Source of the DNA: Marinilabiliaceae bacterium
Lineage (GTDB): Bacteria; Bacteroidota; Bacteroidia; Bacteroidales; Marinilabiliaceae
NCBI GenBank assembly: GCA_009777175.1
Contig: WRMI01000026.1
Span: 1-38,292, forward strand
DNA: 38,292 bases
Direction of reading: 5' to 3'
Part shown: piece after piece, positions 1 through 8,586 of the stretch
How positions within the stretch are numbered: the stretch's first letter is position 1
Layout: every line of letters begins with the position of its first letter
Position numbers and translations under genes: made by a program
The notes under the pieces: generated by a model
The model's database searches: none
The model's input: only the letters and a program-made list of their open reading frames with translations
What the model was told of the DNA's origin: nothing

Positions 1-126
1 AACAATTTCGGTAAACTCAATAACAATTTCGGTAAACTCAATAACAATTTCGGTAAACTCAATAACAATTTCGGTAAACTCAATAACAATTTCGGTAAAC
101 TCAATAACAATTTCGGTAAACTCAGT
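1..126. repeat. 21-bp tandem repeat, six copies, running off the left edge
   Basis: Six head-to-tail copies of a 21-bp unit (aacaatttcggtaaactcaat). Five are identical; the sixth ends in cagt instead of caat and is followed by a decayed partial seventh. Because the window begins inside the array, its full length is unknown. The period is a multiple of three, so one forward frame stays open through all copies as a heptapeptide repeat (see the overlapping partial CDS). Two reverse frames also stay open, so openness alone does not prove coding. Confidence 0.95.
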
Positions 127-162
127 ATCAATTTCAATAATATACAAAATATAAACAGATGA
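1..162 (+). CDS. Possible 3' end of a heptapeptide-repeat protein (partial)
   Basis: Frame 1 is open from the window edge and reads the heptapeptide NNFGKLN repeatedly, then a short non-repeated tail ending NIQNINR and a TGA at 160-162. That TGA overlaps the ATG of the branching enzyme as ATGA, the classic arrangement of translationally coupled genes. In each heptapeptide Phe and Leu are three residues apart, as in positions a and d of a coiled-coil heptad, although a glycine in every repeat is unusual for a stable coil. The 5' part lies outside the window, so the family is unknown. The alternative is a non-coding minisatellite that happens to be open. The stop-start overlap favours coding but does not prove it. 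Confidence 0.4.
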   Translation, partial: NNFGKLNNNFGKLNNNFGKLNNNFGKLNNNFGKLNNNFGKLSINFNNIQNINR

Positions 163-2171
163 AATTAATAGAATACGATGATTGGCTTAAGCCTTATGAA
201 CATCAAATAAAATCGAGAAGTGAACAATTCCGTCTCAAAATTGATGAAATCGAAACGGAATTTGGTTCGTTGTATGATTTTGCATCAACCCATAAATTTT
301 TAGGACTTCATAAAGAAAATAATCGACTTATTTTTAGAGAGTGGGCTCCAAATGCGAAAGAAATTTACATTGTTGGCGAGTTTTCCAATTGGAAAGCCGA
401 TAGGCAATATCGTCTTCATAGGATTGAACAGCGTGGTGTTTGGGAAATCATACTTCCCGTTAATACGCTAAAACACGGCAATTTATATAAATTATGGATG
501 GTTTGGAACGAGGGTGCTGGTTGGCGAATCCCCGCCCACGTTACCCGAACAATGCAAGACGAAAATACAAAACTTTTTTGCGCACAAGTGTGGGATTCAG
601 AAAATTTTGAATGGGAAGATAAAGATTTTAAACCAATTGCAGATATGCCTCTCATTTATGAAACGCACATTGGAATGGCACAAGAAGAAGAGAAAGTTGG
701 AACTTTCAATGAGTTTACAAAAAAAATTTTACCAAGAGTAAAAAAGGCAGGCTATAATGTTTTACAACTAATGGCTGTTCAAGAACACCCTTATTACGGA
801 AGTTTTGGATATCATGTTTCCAATTTTTTTGCTGTTAGCAGTCGTTTTGGAACACCCGAAGATTTGAAAAAACTTATTAATGAAGCGCATAAGTTAGGAA
901 TTGCGGTTATCATGGATATTGTTCATTCTCATTCTGTTAAGAATGAAGAAGAAGGTCTTAGCCGTTTCGACGGACAATACGATTTATATTTTTATTCGGG
1001 TGATAAAGGGTTTCATCCCGCTTGGGATTCGCGATGTTTTGATTATCAGAAAAATGAAGTGATTGCATTCCTACTTTCTAATTGCAGATATTGGATAGAA
1101 GAATTTCATTTTGATGGTTTCAGATTTGACGGCATCACGAGTATGTTATATTTAGACCACGGGTTGGAACGAGATTTTACCTCTTATTCTGATTATTTTA
1201 ACGAAAATATTGATAATGATGCAGTTACATATATATCGCTTGCAAATAAACTTATTCATACAATAAAACCAGATGCCATCACTGTTGCCGAGGATATGAG
1301 TGGTTTTCCAGGTATTGGCATTGCACCAGAAAATGATGGTCTTGGCTTTAATTTCAGGCTATCAATGGGAGTTCCAGATTTTTGGATAAAAATTATTAAA
1401 GAAAAAGAAGACGAAAAATGGTCGGTCGGTCATTTGTTCCACGAACTAACTCAGCACCGCCCTGAAGAAAAAATTGTCGCTTATGCAGAATCACACGACC
1501 AAGCATTAGTTGGGGACAAAACAATAATTTTTAGACTCGCCGACAAAGAGATGTACGATTATATGTCAAAAGAAAAGCAGAACCTGATTATTGATAGGGC
1601 GTTATCGTTACATAAAATGATACGTCTTTTGACCGCAACAACGGCTTATTCGGGCTACTTAAATTTTATGGGAAATGAGTTCGGACACCCAGAATGGATT
1701 GATTTCCCTCGTGAAGGAAACGATTGGTCATACAAATTTGCGCGCCGACAATGGAGTTTACTTGATAATAATAATCTTAAATTTGAATGGCTCGGCGATT
1801 TTGATTGTAAAATGATAAAAACAATAAAAAAATATAAATTGCTAACTCATTCAGATATTCGACTCTGTCTTGCCAACGAAACAGACCAAATATTAGCATT
1901 TGAACGGGACGGATTATTAATGATTTTTAATTTCAGTCCAACAAATTCTTATTTCGACTACGGTATTCCAATTATAGCGGGGAAATTTAAGACCATTTTG
2001 AATAGTGATAGTCCCGAATTTGGAGGTTATGATAGAATTGACGATTCGATTGTTCATTTTTCACAACCTTTGCCACACAACAAGAATAATCACCAGATAA
2101 AAATATATATTCCCGCAAGAACAGCATTAATATTAGAAAGAATGGTGGTAAGAGGTGTCTATGAGAATTAA
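159..2171 (+). CDS. glgB: 1,4-alpha-glucan (glycogen) branching enzyme, GH13 family
   Basis: Cytoplasmic enzyme that cuts alpha-1,4-glucan chains and rejoins them in alpha-1,6 linkage during glycogen synthesis. The 670-residue protein has an N-terminal CBM48-like beta-sandwich (about 50-150, with EWAPNAKEIYIVGEFSNW), a GH13 (beta/alpha)8 barrel (about 165-520) and a C-terminal all-beta domain. The GH13 motifs are visible: DIVHSH at about 253-258, nucleophile Asp324 in FRFDG, acid/base Glu378 in VAED and Asp447 in ESHD. Its length and the form of these motifs resemble the eukaryote-type GH13_8 enzymes found in many Bacteroidetes more than the longer proteobacterial GlgB. The ATG is inside the TGA of the upstream repeat frame (ATGA), suggesting coupling. 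No other glycogen gene is in the window. Confidence 0.93.
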   Translation: MKLIEYDDWLKPYEHQIKSRSEQFRLKIDEIETEFGSLYDFASTHKFLGLHKENNRLIFREWAPNAKEIYIVGEFSNWKADRQYRLHRIEQRGVWEIILPVNTLKHGNLYKLWMVWNEGAGWRIPAHVTRTMQDENTKLFCAQVWDSENFEWEDKDFKPIADMPLIYETHIGMAQEEEKVGTFNEFTKKILPRVKKAGYNVLQLMAVQEHPYYGSFGYHVSNFFAVSSRFGTPEDLKKLINEAHKLGIAVIMDIVHSHSVKNEEEGLSRFDGQYDLYFYSGDKGFHPAWDSRCFDYQKNEVIAFLLSNCRYWIEEFHFDGFRFDGITSMLYLDHGLERDFTSYSDYFNENIDNDAVTYISLANKLIHTIKPDAITVAEDMSGFPGIGIAPENDGLGFNFRLSMGVPDFWIKIIKEKEDEKWSVGHLFHELTQHRPEEKIVAYAESHDQALVGDKTIIFRLADKEMYDYMSKEKQNLIIDRALSLHKMIRLLTATTAYSGYLNFMGNEFGHPEWIDFPREGNDWSYKFARRQWSLLDNNNLKFEWLGDFDCKMIKTIKKYKLLTHSDIRLCLANETDQILAFERDGLLMIFNFSPTNSYFDYGIPIIAGKFKTILNSDSPEFGGYDRIDDSIVHFSQPLPHNKNNHQIKIYIPARTALILERMVVRGVYEN

Positions 2172-2415
2172 TTTTGGAACTCTTTTACTCTTTATTTGGT
2201 TATTTGTTATGGAATCTATCATCTACTTGGTTGTTTTGTTGGAAAAATAATGTATAAATAAGGTTCTAAGGTTGTTTAGAAAAATGTATGTGTGCAAAAC
2301 ATTTTTTATTTATCTCTCAAAAATCTCAAAGAAAAGAAAAATTTTTTATACCAAAATGCAACATTTATGTTTTTAATACGTTTAAACTGAAAATACAAAT
2401 AATTTTATTTTTAAA

Positions 2416-3816
2416 ATGGTTTTATACTTTATATTGATAATAGCCTCTTTGGTGATGGCGGCGATTGTTTTCTTTTTTGCAAGAAGATACTTTTTTAAGC
2501 GTCTTAATGAAGAAGTAGATAAGAGGGTTGACGAATATATAAAATTAAAAGAAAAAGCATTTGAGATTAACGAGGGTTTTGATACTCAAATGCCTGTTTC
2601 TAAGGCAGATAAGCAAAAATTTACGTCAAAAAAATATGATTGTGTAACAGTATTGTTTGCTGATATACAGGGATTTACAAAAATTGTGGAGCATCTTAAT
2701 CCCGACCGATTAATTGACGAGTTAGACAAATTTTTCTTCCAATTTGATAATGTTATCGAAAAATATAAAATAGAAAAAATCAAAACTATTGGCGATGCAT
2801 ATATGGCTGCTGGCGGGCTTCCACGAAAGAATAGCACAAACCCAATCGAAGTAGTTATCGCAGCATTAGAAATACAGGAACACATGATACATCAAAAAGC
2901 CGACCAGCGCGACTTTTGGGAGTTGCGAATCGGTGTTCACACAGGTCCTGTTGTGCTTGGAAAAGTTGGCAGAAGTAAAATAAACATTGATATTTGGGGA
3001 GATACGGTGAATATTGCAAGTAGGATGGAATCATCGGGAGTTGCGGGTGAAATCAATATAACAGGAATGACTTACCAACTTGTTAAAGATTTTTTTGACT
3101 GCGAATATAGAGGAAAAATGCCCATTAAATATAAAGGAGAAATTGATATGTATTTTGTTCGTAATATTTTACCAAAATTGTCAGTCGGTGGTTTTGGTAA
3201 AAAACCTAACGAACTATTTTTAACAAGGTTACAACATATCAGATTTGACGACATTACAGAAGTAATAATGGAACGTCTAAATAACGAACTATCTCCCCGA
3301 ATGACCTACCATACCGCAGACCACACAGCAGACGTAATTTTACAAATAGAAATTTTGGGTAGTGGCGAAAAAGTTACAGAAGAAGAGATGCTTATACTCA
3401 AAACAGCCGCACTTATGCACGATACAGGATTTTTAATTTCATACACAAACCACGAATCTAAAAGTATTGAACTTGCAAAAGAAATTTTACCTACATATCA
3501 ATATACTTTTATGCAGATTGACAAAATAGTCAAACTGATAGAAATAACCAAACATAAAGAAAAGCCTGTAAACAAATTAGAGTGCATTATGAAAGATGCC
3601 GACCTCGACTATGTGGGACGCTCTGATTATCAGGAATTTTCAGATAAATTATTCAAAGAAGTAGTTGAGTTTGAGAAAGATATTACCTATTTGGAATGGA
3701 CAAAATATCAATATGATTTTTTTGTTAAACATCAATTTTATACTGAAACAGCCAAAAAATTGAGACAGGCAAAAAAAGATAAACATTTAGAAATTTTAAA
3801 AAGAAATATAAAATAA
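2416..3816 (+). CDS. Membrane-anchored class III adenylate cyclase fused to an HD domain
   Basis: A 466-residue protein with one N-terminal membrane helix (about 3-22), a short coiled linker, a class III cyclase homology domain (about 75-250) and a C-terminal HD-type domain (about 290-440). Everything needed for cAMP synthesis is visible: metal-binding Asp83 (FADIQGFT) and Asp127 (IGDAY), adenine-selecting Lys123 and Asp192, and transition-state residues Asn199 and Arg203. Lys rather than Glu at 123 argues for ATP over GTP. The HD part shows His299 and His303, the HD pair at 335-336 and Asp394, as in metal-dependent phosphohydrolases. Whether it hydrolyses cAMP, another nucleotide, or only regulates cannot be told. 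A near-consensus -7 box (TACGTTTA) lies about 30 nt upstream of the ATG. The bactofilin gene follows after 12 nt. Confidence 0.88.
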   Translation: MVLYFILIIASLVMAAIVFFFARRYFFKRLNEEVDKRVDEYIKLKEKAFEINEGFDTQMPVSKADKQKFTSKKYDCVTVLFADIQGFTKIVEHLNPDRLIDELDKFFFQFDNVIEKYKIEKIKTIGDAYMAAGGLPRKNSTNPIEVVIAALEIQEHMIHQKADQRDFWELRIGVHTGPVVLGKVGRSKINIDIWGDTVNIASRMESSGVAGEINITGMTYQLVKDFFDCEYRGKMPIKYKGEIDMYFVRNILPKLSVGGFGKKPNELFLTRLQHIRFDDITEVIMERLNNELSPRMTYHTADHTADVILQIEILGSGEKVTEEEMLILKTAALMHDTGFLISYTNHESKSIELAKEILPTYQYTFMQIDKIVKLIEITKHKEKPVNKLECIMKDADLDYVGRSDYQEFSDKLFKEVVEFEKDITYLEWTKYQYDFFVKHQFYTETAKKLRQAKKDKHLEILKRNIK

Positions 3817-3828
3817 ATATTAGTATTT

Positions 3829-4197
3829 ATGAGACAACAGGAACAGGAAGCAAAGCTTCCGAATAACATTCAGACCGGAACAAAAATAACGGGAAACATC
3901 GAAACGACTGGCGATTTTCGTATAGACGGAAATATCGCAGGAAATGTCAATTCTAAAGGCAAAGTCGTGATAGGAGCACAAGGCTTCATTAAAGGAGAAG
4001 TCATTTGTACTAACGCCGAAATTTCAGGTACATTAGAGGGAAAAATTGTAGTTTCAGAACTTCTTTCACTCAAATCGACATCAAAAATTACGGGCGAAAT
4101 AAAAATTGGAAAACTTTCCATCGAGCCGGGTGCATTCTTTTCTGGGACATGTTCGATGTCAAATCAAAGCGTAACCATTACTCCCGAAAAAAAATAA
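3829..4197 (+). CDS. Bactofilin-family polymer-forming cytoskeletal protein
   Basis: A 122-residue protein made almost wholly of the bactofilin core (about 15-115): short beta-strands with regular hydrophobic and glycine spacing (ITGNIETTGDFRIDGNIAGN and following), giving the right-handed beta-helix that polymerises without nucleotide. The flexible ends are short and there is no membrane segment. Bactofilins scaffold envelope and peptidoglycan enzymes; this one's client is unknown. It starts 12 nt after the cyclase gene, so the two are probably co-transcribed. A bactofilin just ahead of atpB is a recurrent Bacteroidetes arrangement. No AtpI-like small membrane protein is found in the 114-nt gap before atpB. 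Confidence 0.9.
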   Translation: MRQQEQEAKLPNNIQTGTKITGNIETTGDFRIDGNIAGNVNSKGKVVIGAQGFIKGEVICTNAEISGTLEGKIVVSELLSLKSTSKITGEIKIGKLSIEPGAFFSGTCSMSNQSVTITPEKK

Positions 4198-4311
4198 AAA
4201 ATTTTCATATTTTTTTAAATTTTTTATAACATTTTGAATTATTTTTCGTATTAAGGGAGTTAAAAAGTTTTTTTTTATAGAATTTTTTTTAGAAATTAGA
4301 ACAACTCTAAA

Positions 4312-5436
4312 ATGAGAAAAATTTTGTGTTTATTGATTTGCGTAGTGTTTACGGGAACACTTTTCGCATCAGGGTCAGAAAAGGGCGATGAGTTTGATGC
4401 CTCCACACTGATTATGCACCATATCGGCGACTCGCACGAATGGAATATAATATCCTTTAATAAAGGAAAAGAGAATGAGTTAAATATAACTTTACCTCTT
4501 CCTATAATTTTGTGGCACAAAGGATTGCATATATTTATGTCGTCAAAACTTCATAAAATAGTAAAAATTGGCGACAATTACGTTCTTTATGAACATGGAC
4601 ATTTCTATATCACTGATTCCAACGGAGAACTCTTTGACGCAGAAGGAAATATCTACATAAAAAACGCAGAAGGTGAGATAATAGATGCTGAAGGTGCTGT
4701 TTTTACAGATTTCGATAAAATAATCAATGCGCACCCGTTAGATTTTTCTATCACACAAAACACTGCAAGTATGTTTATGGGTGCAATCCTTTTGCTATTG
4801 ATATTTGGACAAGCAGCACGAGGTTACATAAAACGGGGTGGACTTTCAGTGCCACAAGGAGTGCAATTATTGGTAGAACCATTGGTATTGTTCGTTAGAG
4901 ACGACATCGTTTATCAACAAATAGAAGACCAAAGAAAAGCAGATTTTTTTGTTCCTTATTTATTAACATTGTTTTGTTTTATACTTATCAACAATTTAAT
5001 AGGTTTAGTGCCATTCTTTCCGGGTGCGAGCAACGTTTCCGGAAATATTTCCTTCACTTTTACATTGGCAATAATATCATTTTTAGCAGTAAATATATTC
5101 GCTTCGAGAGATTATTGGAAACATATATTTTTCGCACCGGGTATTCCATTTCTGATAAAAATATTTATTGTACCCGTTGAATTTGTAGGATTATTTACAA
5201 AACCATTTGCATTGATGTTACGTCTTTTCGCAAATATCACCGCAGGGCACATAATAATATTGAGTTTAGCCTCAATCATATTTGTGATGAAAAGTTTTTT
5301 TGCATCACCATTAACAATAATTTTGGCATTAGTTATGTTTTGTTTAGAATTGTTGGTAGCATTTTTACAAGCATATATTTTTACGCTTTTAACAGCACTC
5401 TTTATAGGAATGGCTGTAAATAAAGCACATCATTAA
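4312..5436 (+). CDS. atpB: F-type ATP synthase subunit a (Fo)
   Basis: Membrane subunit a, which forms the ion half-channels against the c-ring. The 374-residue protein is longer than the roughly 270 residues of the E. coli subunit. It has a signal-peptide-like start (MRKILCLLICVVFTGTLFAS) and an extra hydrophilic region to about residue 140 with acidic Gly-Glu stretches, as is usual in Bacteroidetes. The remainder is polytopic. Essential Arg304 sits in the conserved PFALMLRLFANITAGH. The subunit c gene follows after 21 nt. The atpB start follows an AT-rich 114-nt spacer in which I see no exact TAnnTTTG box. Confidence 0.95.
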   Translation: MRKILCLLICVVFTGTLFASGSEKGDEFDASTLIMHHIGDSHEWNIISFNKGKENELNITLPLPIILWHKGLHIFMSSKLHKIVKIGDNYVLYEHGHFYITDSNGELFDAEGNIYIKNAEGEIIDAEGAVFTDFDKIINAHPLDFSITQNTASMFMGAILLLLIFGQAARGYIKRGGLSVPQGVQLLVEPLVLFVRDDIVYQQIEDQRKADFFVPYLLTLFCFILINNLIGLVPFFPGASNVSGNISFTFTLAIISFLAVNIFASRDYWKHIFFAPGIPFLIKIFIVPVEFVGLFTKPFALMLRLFANITAGHIIILSLASIIFVMKSFFASPLTIILALVMFCLELLVAFLQAYIFTLLTALFIGMAVNKAHH

Positions 5437-5457
5437 ATAATTTTAAATTTATTCATT

Positions 5458-5652
5458 ATGACAGCATTAGGATTAGGAATAATTATTTTTGGCGTCGGTC
5501 TGGGAATTGGACTGATAGGAAAAGGGGCGATGGAATCAATGAGTCGTCAGCCCGAAGCAAGTTCAAAAATTCAAACAGCAATGATTATTGCCGCAGCACT
5601 TATTGAAGGTGCAGCATTGTTTGCAATTGTTGTTTGCGCTTTTATTTTATAA
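5458..5652 (+). CDS. atpE: F-type ATP synthase subunit c (Fo rotor)
   Basis: A 64-residue two-helix hairpin forming the rotor ring. The polar loop carries the conserved RQPEA, and the ion-binding carboxylate is Glu50 in the second helix (AALIEGAALF). Aligned on the loop with Na+-binding c subunits, the helix-1 glutamine position is isoleucine and the Ser-Thr after the carboxylate is Gly-Ala, so the Na+ ligand set is missing and proton coupling is inferred. The GxGxG-rich first helix (GVGLGIGLIGKG) is typical for tight ring packing. It lies between atpB and atpF with 21-nt spacers. Confidence 0.96.
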   Translation: MTALGLGIIIFGVGLGIGLIGKGAMESMSRQPEASSKIQTAMIIAAALIEGAALFAIVVCAFIL

Positions 5653-5673
5653 CATTATTAAAAAATTTAAGTC

Positions 5674-6168
5674 ATGGGACTATTGACACCGGATCCCGGA
5701 TTAGTCTTTTGGACCACGCTTACGTTTGTAATACTACTCCTTATATTAAGGAAAGTAGCGTGGAAACCGATACTTCGTGCTATAAAAGTGCGGCAGGAAT
5801 ATATTCAATTCTCGTTGCGAGATGCTGAAACTGCTCAGGAAACATTAGCACAAATTTCCGTTAAACAAAAGGAAATAATTGAAGAAGGCAGGCGTCAAAG
5901 AGACGAAATTATCCGTGAAGCAAGGGACTTAAAAAATGAAATAATTCGTGAGGCAAAAGAAACGGCGCAAGTCGAGGCAACGCGAATTATACAACAAACG
6001 CACGAGCAGATGGTACGAGAAAAGAAAGAAGCAATCCTCGCCATCAAGCAGCAAATCAGTATGTTGTCCCTCGATATAGCAAGTAAAATTTTACGCGAAG
6101 AACTTGCTACTAACGAAAGACAAAAGTATATTATTAACAGGCACTTGCAAGAAGTTTCGCTTAATTAA
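5674..6168 (+). CDS. atpF: F-type ATP synthase subunit b (peripheral stalk)
   Basis: A 164-residue subunit b. One N-terminal transmembrane helix (about 10-27, VFWTTLTFVILLLILRKVAW) is followed by a long, highly charged Glu/Arg/Lys/Gln-rich helix that dimerises as the peripheral stalk and reaches the delta subunit. There is a single b gene with no b' paralogue nearby. It starts 21 nt after atpE and ends 11 nt before atpH, consistent with one transcript. Confidence 0.94.
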   Translation: MGLLTPDPGLVFWTTLTFVILLLILRKVAWKPILRAIKVRQEYIQFSLRDAETAQETLAQISVKQKEIIEEGRRQRDEIIREARDLKNEIIREAKETAQVEATRIIQQTHEQMVREKKEAILAIKQQISMLSLDIASKILREELATNERQKYIINRHLQEVSLN

Positions 6169-6179
6169 AACAAATTGTC

Positions 6180-6719
6180 ATGAACAGAGGATTGATTTCG
6201 ACGAGGTATGCAAAAGCATTATTGCAAATTGGACAAGAACAAGGAAATTTGCAGCATTTTCTTTATGATAACGCTACGAAATTCTATAACGCCTTGAACG
6301 ACACCGCCGAATTTGATGTTTTTATTAAAAATCCAATTATCAAAGACGCTCAAAAAAAGAGTATGGTCAGGTCAGTATTTGGCAAAATGTTCAATGAAAC
6401 AATGTTGAACTTTATCGAAATTATTATCGAAAATAGAAGAGAAATGTTAATTAACGATATTTTCCGAAATTTTCTCTATTTATACCGACAACAACAAGGA
6501 ATTAAAAGCGTTACAGTTGTTACCTCTATTTCGATAGACGACAACTATAAGAACCAAATTAGGAAAATATTAGAAAAAAAATTAGATGCCGAAATCGAAT
6601 TAGAATGTAAAGTAGATGCCGATATTATCGGAGGTCTTATTATCATTATTGATGACAAGCAGGCTGATGGAAGTATAGCGGGAGAATTACGCGAATTAAA
6701 AAAGAAAATGATTCATTAA
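6180..6719 (+). CDS. atpH: F-type ATP synthase subunit delta
   Basis: A 179-residue delta (OSCP) subunit that ties the peripheral stalk to the top of the alpha3beta3 head. The N-terminal helical domain begins with the family signature (ISTRYAKALLQIGQEQ), and the C-terminal region contains the conserved VDADIIGGLIIIIDDKQADG followed by GSIAGELRELKKKM. Length and ends match the family. It sits between atpF and atpA, with 19 nt to atpA. Confidence 0.93.
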   Translation: MNRGLISTRYAKALLQIGQEQGNLQHFLYDNATKFYNALNDTAEFDVFIKNPIIKDAQKKSMVRSVFGKMFNETMLNFIEIIIENRREMLINDIFRNFLYLYRQQQGIKSVTVVTSISIDDNYKNQIRKILEKKLDAEIELECKVDADIIGGLIIIIDDKQADGSIAGELRELKKKMIH

Positions 6720-6738
6720 TCACAAAAGGTTTAGCTAA

Positions 6739-8316
6739 ATGGAACATATAAAACCCTCAGAAGTCTCATCTTTGCTAAAAAAGCAAATAGAAGATTTTCA
6801 AACAGGAATGCGGCTCGAAGAAGTCGGGACAGTACTTCAAGTTGGAGACGGTACTGCCAGAATATACGGACTATCAAATGTTCGTGCAAACGAATTGGTC
6901 GAAACTGACAAAGTAACAGGAGTAGTACTAAATTTAGAACAAGACAACGTGGGTATCGTACTTTTAGGTCCGACTCATTTAATGGAAGAAGGAGATATAG
7001 TACGGCGTACGGGCAGAATTGCCTCAATTCGTGCGGGTGAAGGTATGCTGGGACGTGTAGTTAATTCTCTCGGCGAACCCGTAGACGGTAGAGGTCCCAT
7101 AACGGGCGACCTTTTTGAAATGCCCTTAGAACGTAAAGCACCGGGCGTAATTTTCAGACAACCCGTGAAAGAGCCACTTCAAACAGGTATAAAAGCCGTT
7201 GACTCAATGACCCCCATCGGACGCGGACAACGAGAACTTATTATCGGAGACCGACAAACAGGAAAAACCGCCATCGCAATTGATACTATTATCAACCAAC
7301 GAAAATTTTACGACCAAGGAGACCCCGTATTTTGTATATATGTTGCTATCGGACAAAAGGGAAGTACGGTTGCGCAAATTGTCAAAACATTAGAACAGCA
7401 TCGCGCAATGGATTATACGGTGGTTGTTATGGCAACGGCATCTGACCCTGCCGCAATGCAATTCTATGCACCTTTTGCAGGAACAGCAATTGGCGAATTC
7501 TTCCGAGACACAGGTCGACATGCGTTAATAATTTTTGATGACTTGTCAAAACAAGCCGTTTCATATCGTGAAGTTTCTTTATTATTAAGGCGTCCTCCGG
7601 GTAGAGAAGCATATCCGGGCGATGTTTTTTATCTACATTCACGTCTTTTAGAACGTGCCGCAAAAGTGATTGAGTCTGACGAAATAGCGAAAAAAATGAA
7701 CGACTTGCCGCAATCTATTAAACAAATAGTCAAAGGAGGCGGTTCTCTTACTGCACTTCCAATCATTGAAACACAAGCGGGAGACGTTTCTGCATATATT
7801 CCTACAAACGTGATTTCAATCACCGACGGTCAGATATTTTTGGAAACGAACTTGTTTAACTCGGGTATCCGACCCGCTATTAACGTTGGTATATCTGTTT
7901 CTCGTGTAGGCGGAAATGCACAGATTAAACCAATGAAAAAAGTTGCTGGTACACTGAAATTAGACCAAGCACAATATCGCGAATTAGAAGCATTTTCAAA
8001 GTTTGGTTCCGACATGGATGCCGCTACAATGTTGGTATTAGACAAAGGACGAAAAAATGTGGAACTCTTAAAACAGCCCCAATATCATCCAATGGACGTT
8101 GCAAAACAAGTTGCACTGATTTATTGCGGAACAAAAGGTTTATTACGAGATGTTCCCATCGACAAAGTAAAAGAATTTGAACATAACTTCTTAGAAGCCT
8201 TAGAATTAAGAAATAAACCTGTATTAGATAAAATATCTGCGGGTACTCTTGATGACGAGAGTTTGGACATTATTTCAAAAATAGCGGAGGAGTTGTCGTC
8301 GCGGTATGTAAAGTAG
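6739..8316 (+). CDS. atpA: F-type ATP synthase subunit alpha (F1)
   Basis: A 525-residue alpha subunit, complete for the family. It has the N-terminal beta-barrel, a Walker A loop at 170-177 (GDRQTGKT), the visiting-arginine motif SVSRVGG in the C-terminal half, and the helical C-terminal domain. Alpha carries non-catalytic nucleotide sites. The usual next gene in Bacteroidetes, atpG (gamma), is absent: no open frame or gamma-like sequence is seen in the 270 nt that follow, and the next gene is a symporter. The beta and epsilon genes are commonly unlinked in this phylum and are not in the window. Confidence 0.97.
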   Translation: MEHIKPSEVSSLLKKQIEDFQTGMRLEEVGTVLQVGDGTARIYGLSNVRANELVETDKVTGVVLNLEQDNVGIVLLGPTHLMEEGDIVRRTGRIASIRAGEGMLGRVVNSLGEPVDGRGPITGDLFEMPLERKAPGVIFRQPVKEPLQTGIKAVDSMTPIGRGQRELIIGDRQTGKTAIAIDTIINQRKFYDQGDPVFCIYVAIGQKGSTVAQIVKTLEQHRAMDYTVVVMATASDPAAMQFYAPFAGTAIGEFFRDTGRHALIIFDDLSKQAVSYREVSLLLRRPPGREAYPGDVFYLHSRLLERAAKVIESDEIAKKMNDLPQSIKQIVKGGGSLTALPIIETQAGDVSAYIPTNVISITDGQIFLETNLFNSGIRPAINVGISVSRVGGNAQIKPMKKVAGTLKLDQAQYRELEAFSKFGSDMDAATMLVLDKGRKNVELLKQPQYHPMDVAKQVALIYCGTKGLLRDVPIDKVKEFEHNFLEALELRNKPVLDKISAGTLDDESLDIISKIAEELSSRYVK

Positions 8317-8390
8317 GTAGAGTCTTTGCTTGAATTGCGTTATGAAAAAGGAGGCATTCATTTCAATAAATTCAATGTTTCGCCTAACGT

Positions 8391-8449
8391 AATGCAAAAA
8401 ATCAAAATGTAGGACATTTTGATTTCCTCAGAAAAAATAGAATTTTCCG
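8391..8449 (+). repeat. 3'-end hairpin element, copy A (downstream of atpA)
   Basis: The spacer 8317-8586 has no gene. Its core is a hairpin with a perfect 11-bp stem (8399-8409 with 8415-8425) and loop TAGGA. The flanks, including TTTCCTCAG and, about 10-20 nt upstream, AATGTTTCGCCT, reappear in the same order just downstream of lon (27803-27920, opposite strand). Both copies are sense-oriented relative to the gene whose 3' end they follow. There is no U-run after the stem, so a simple intrinsic terminator is unlikely. Confidence 0.75.
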
Positions 8450-8541
8450 CTTTGACTACTAAAAAGTTTTTTGAGGTCAGGTATCCTGATGTTAAAGTAC
8501 CCATTTTTTGTCGACAATAATGTTTTTTCACAAAAAAATCT

Positions 8542-8549
8542 TAACTTTG
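8542..8549 (+). promoter_or_regulatory. Bacteroidetes -7 box for the AGCS symporter
   Basis: TAACTTTG fits the primary-sigma -7 consensus TAnnTTTG of Bacteroidetes and ends 37 nt upstream of the symporter ATG. The upstream T-rich stretch gives only a weak -33 match. Confidence 0.5.
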
Positions 8550-8586
8550 TACCGCATTTATGTATAACTTTTTATAAAATTATTTT

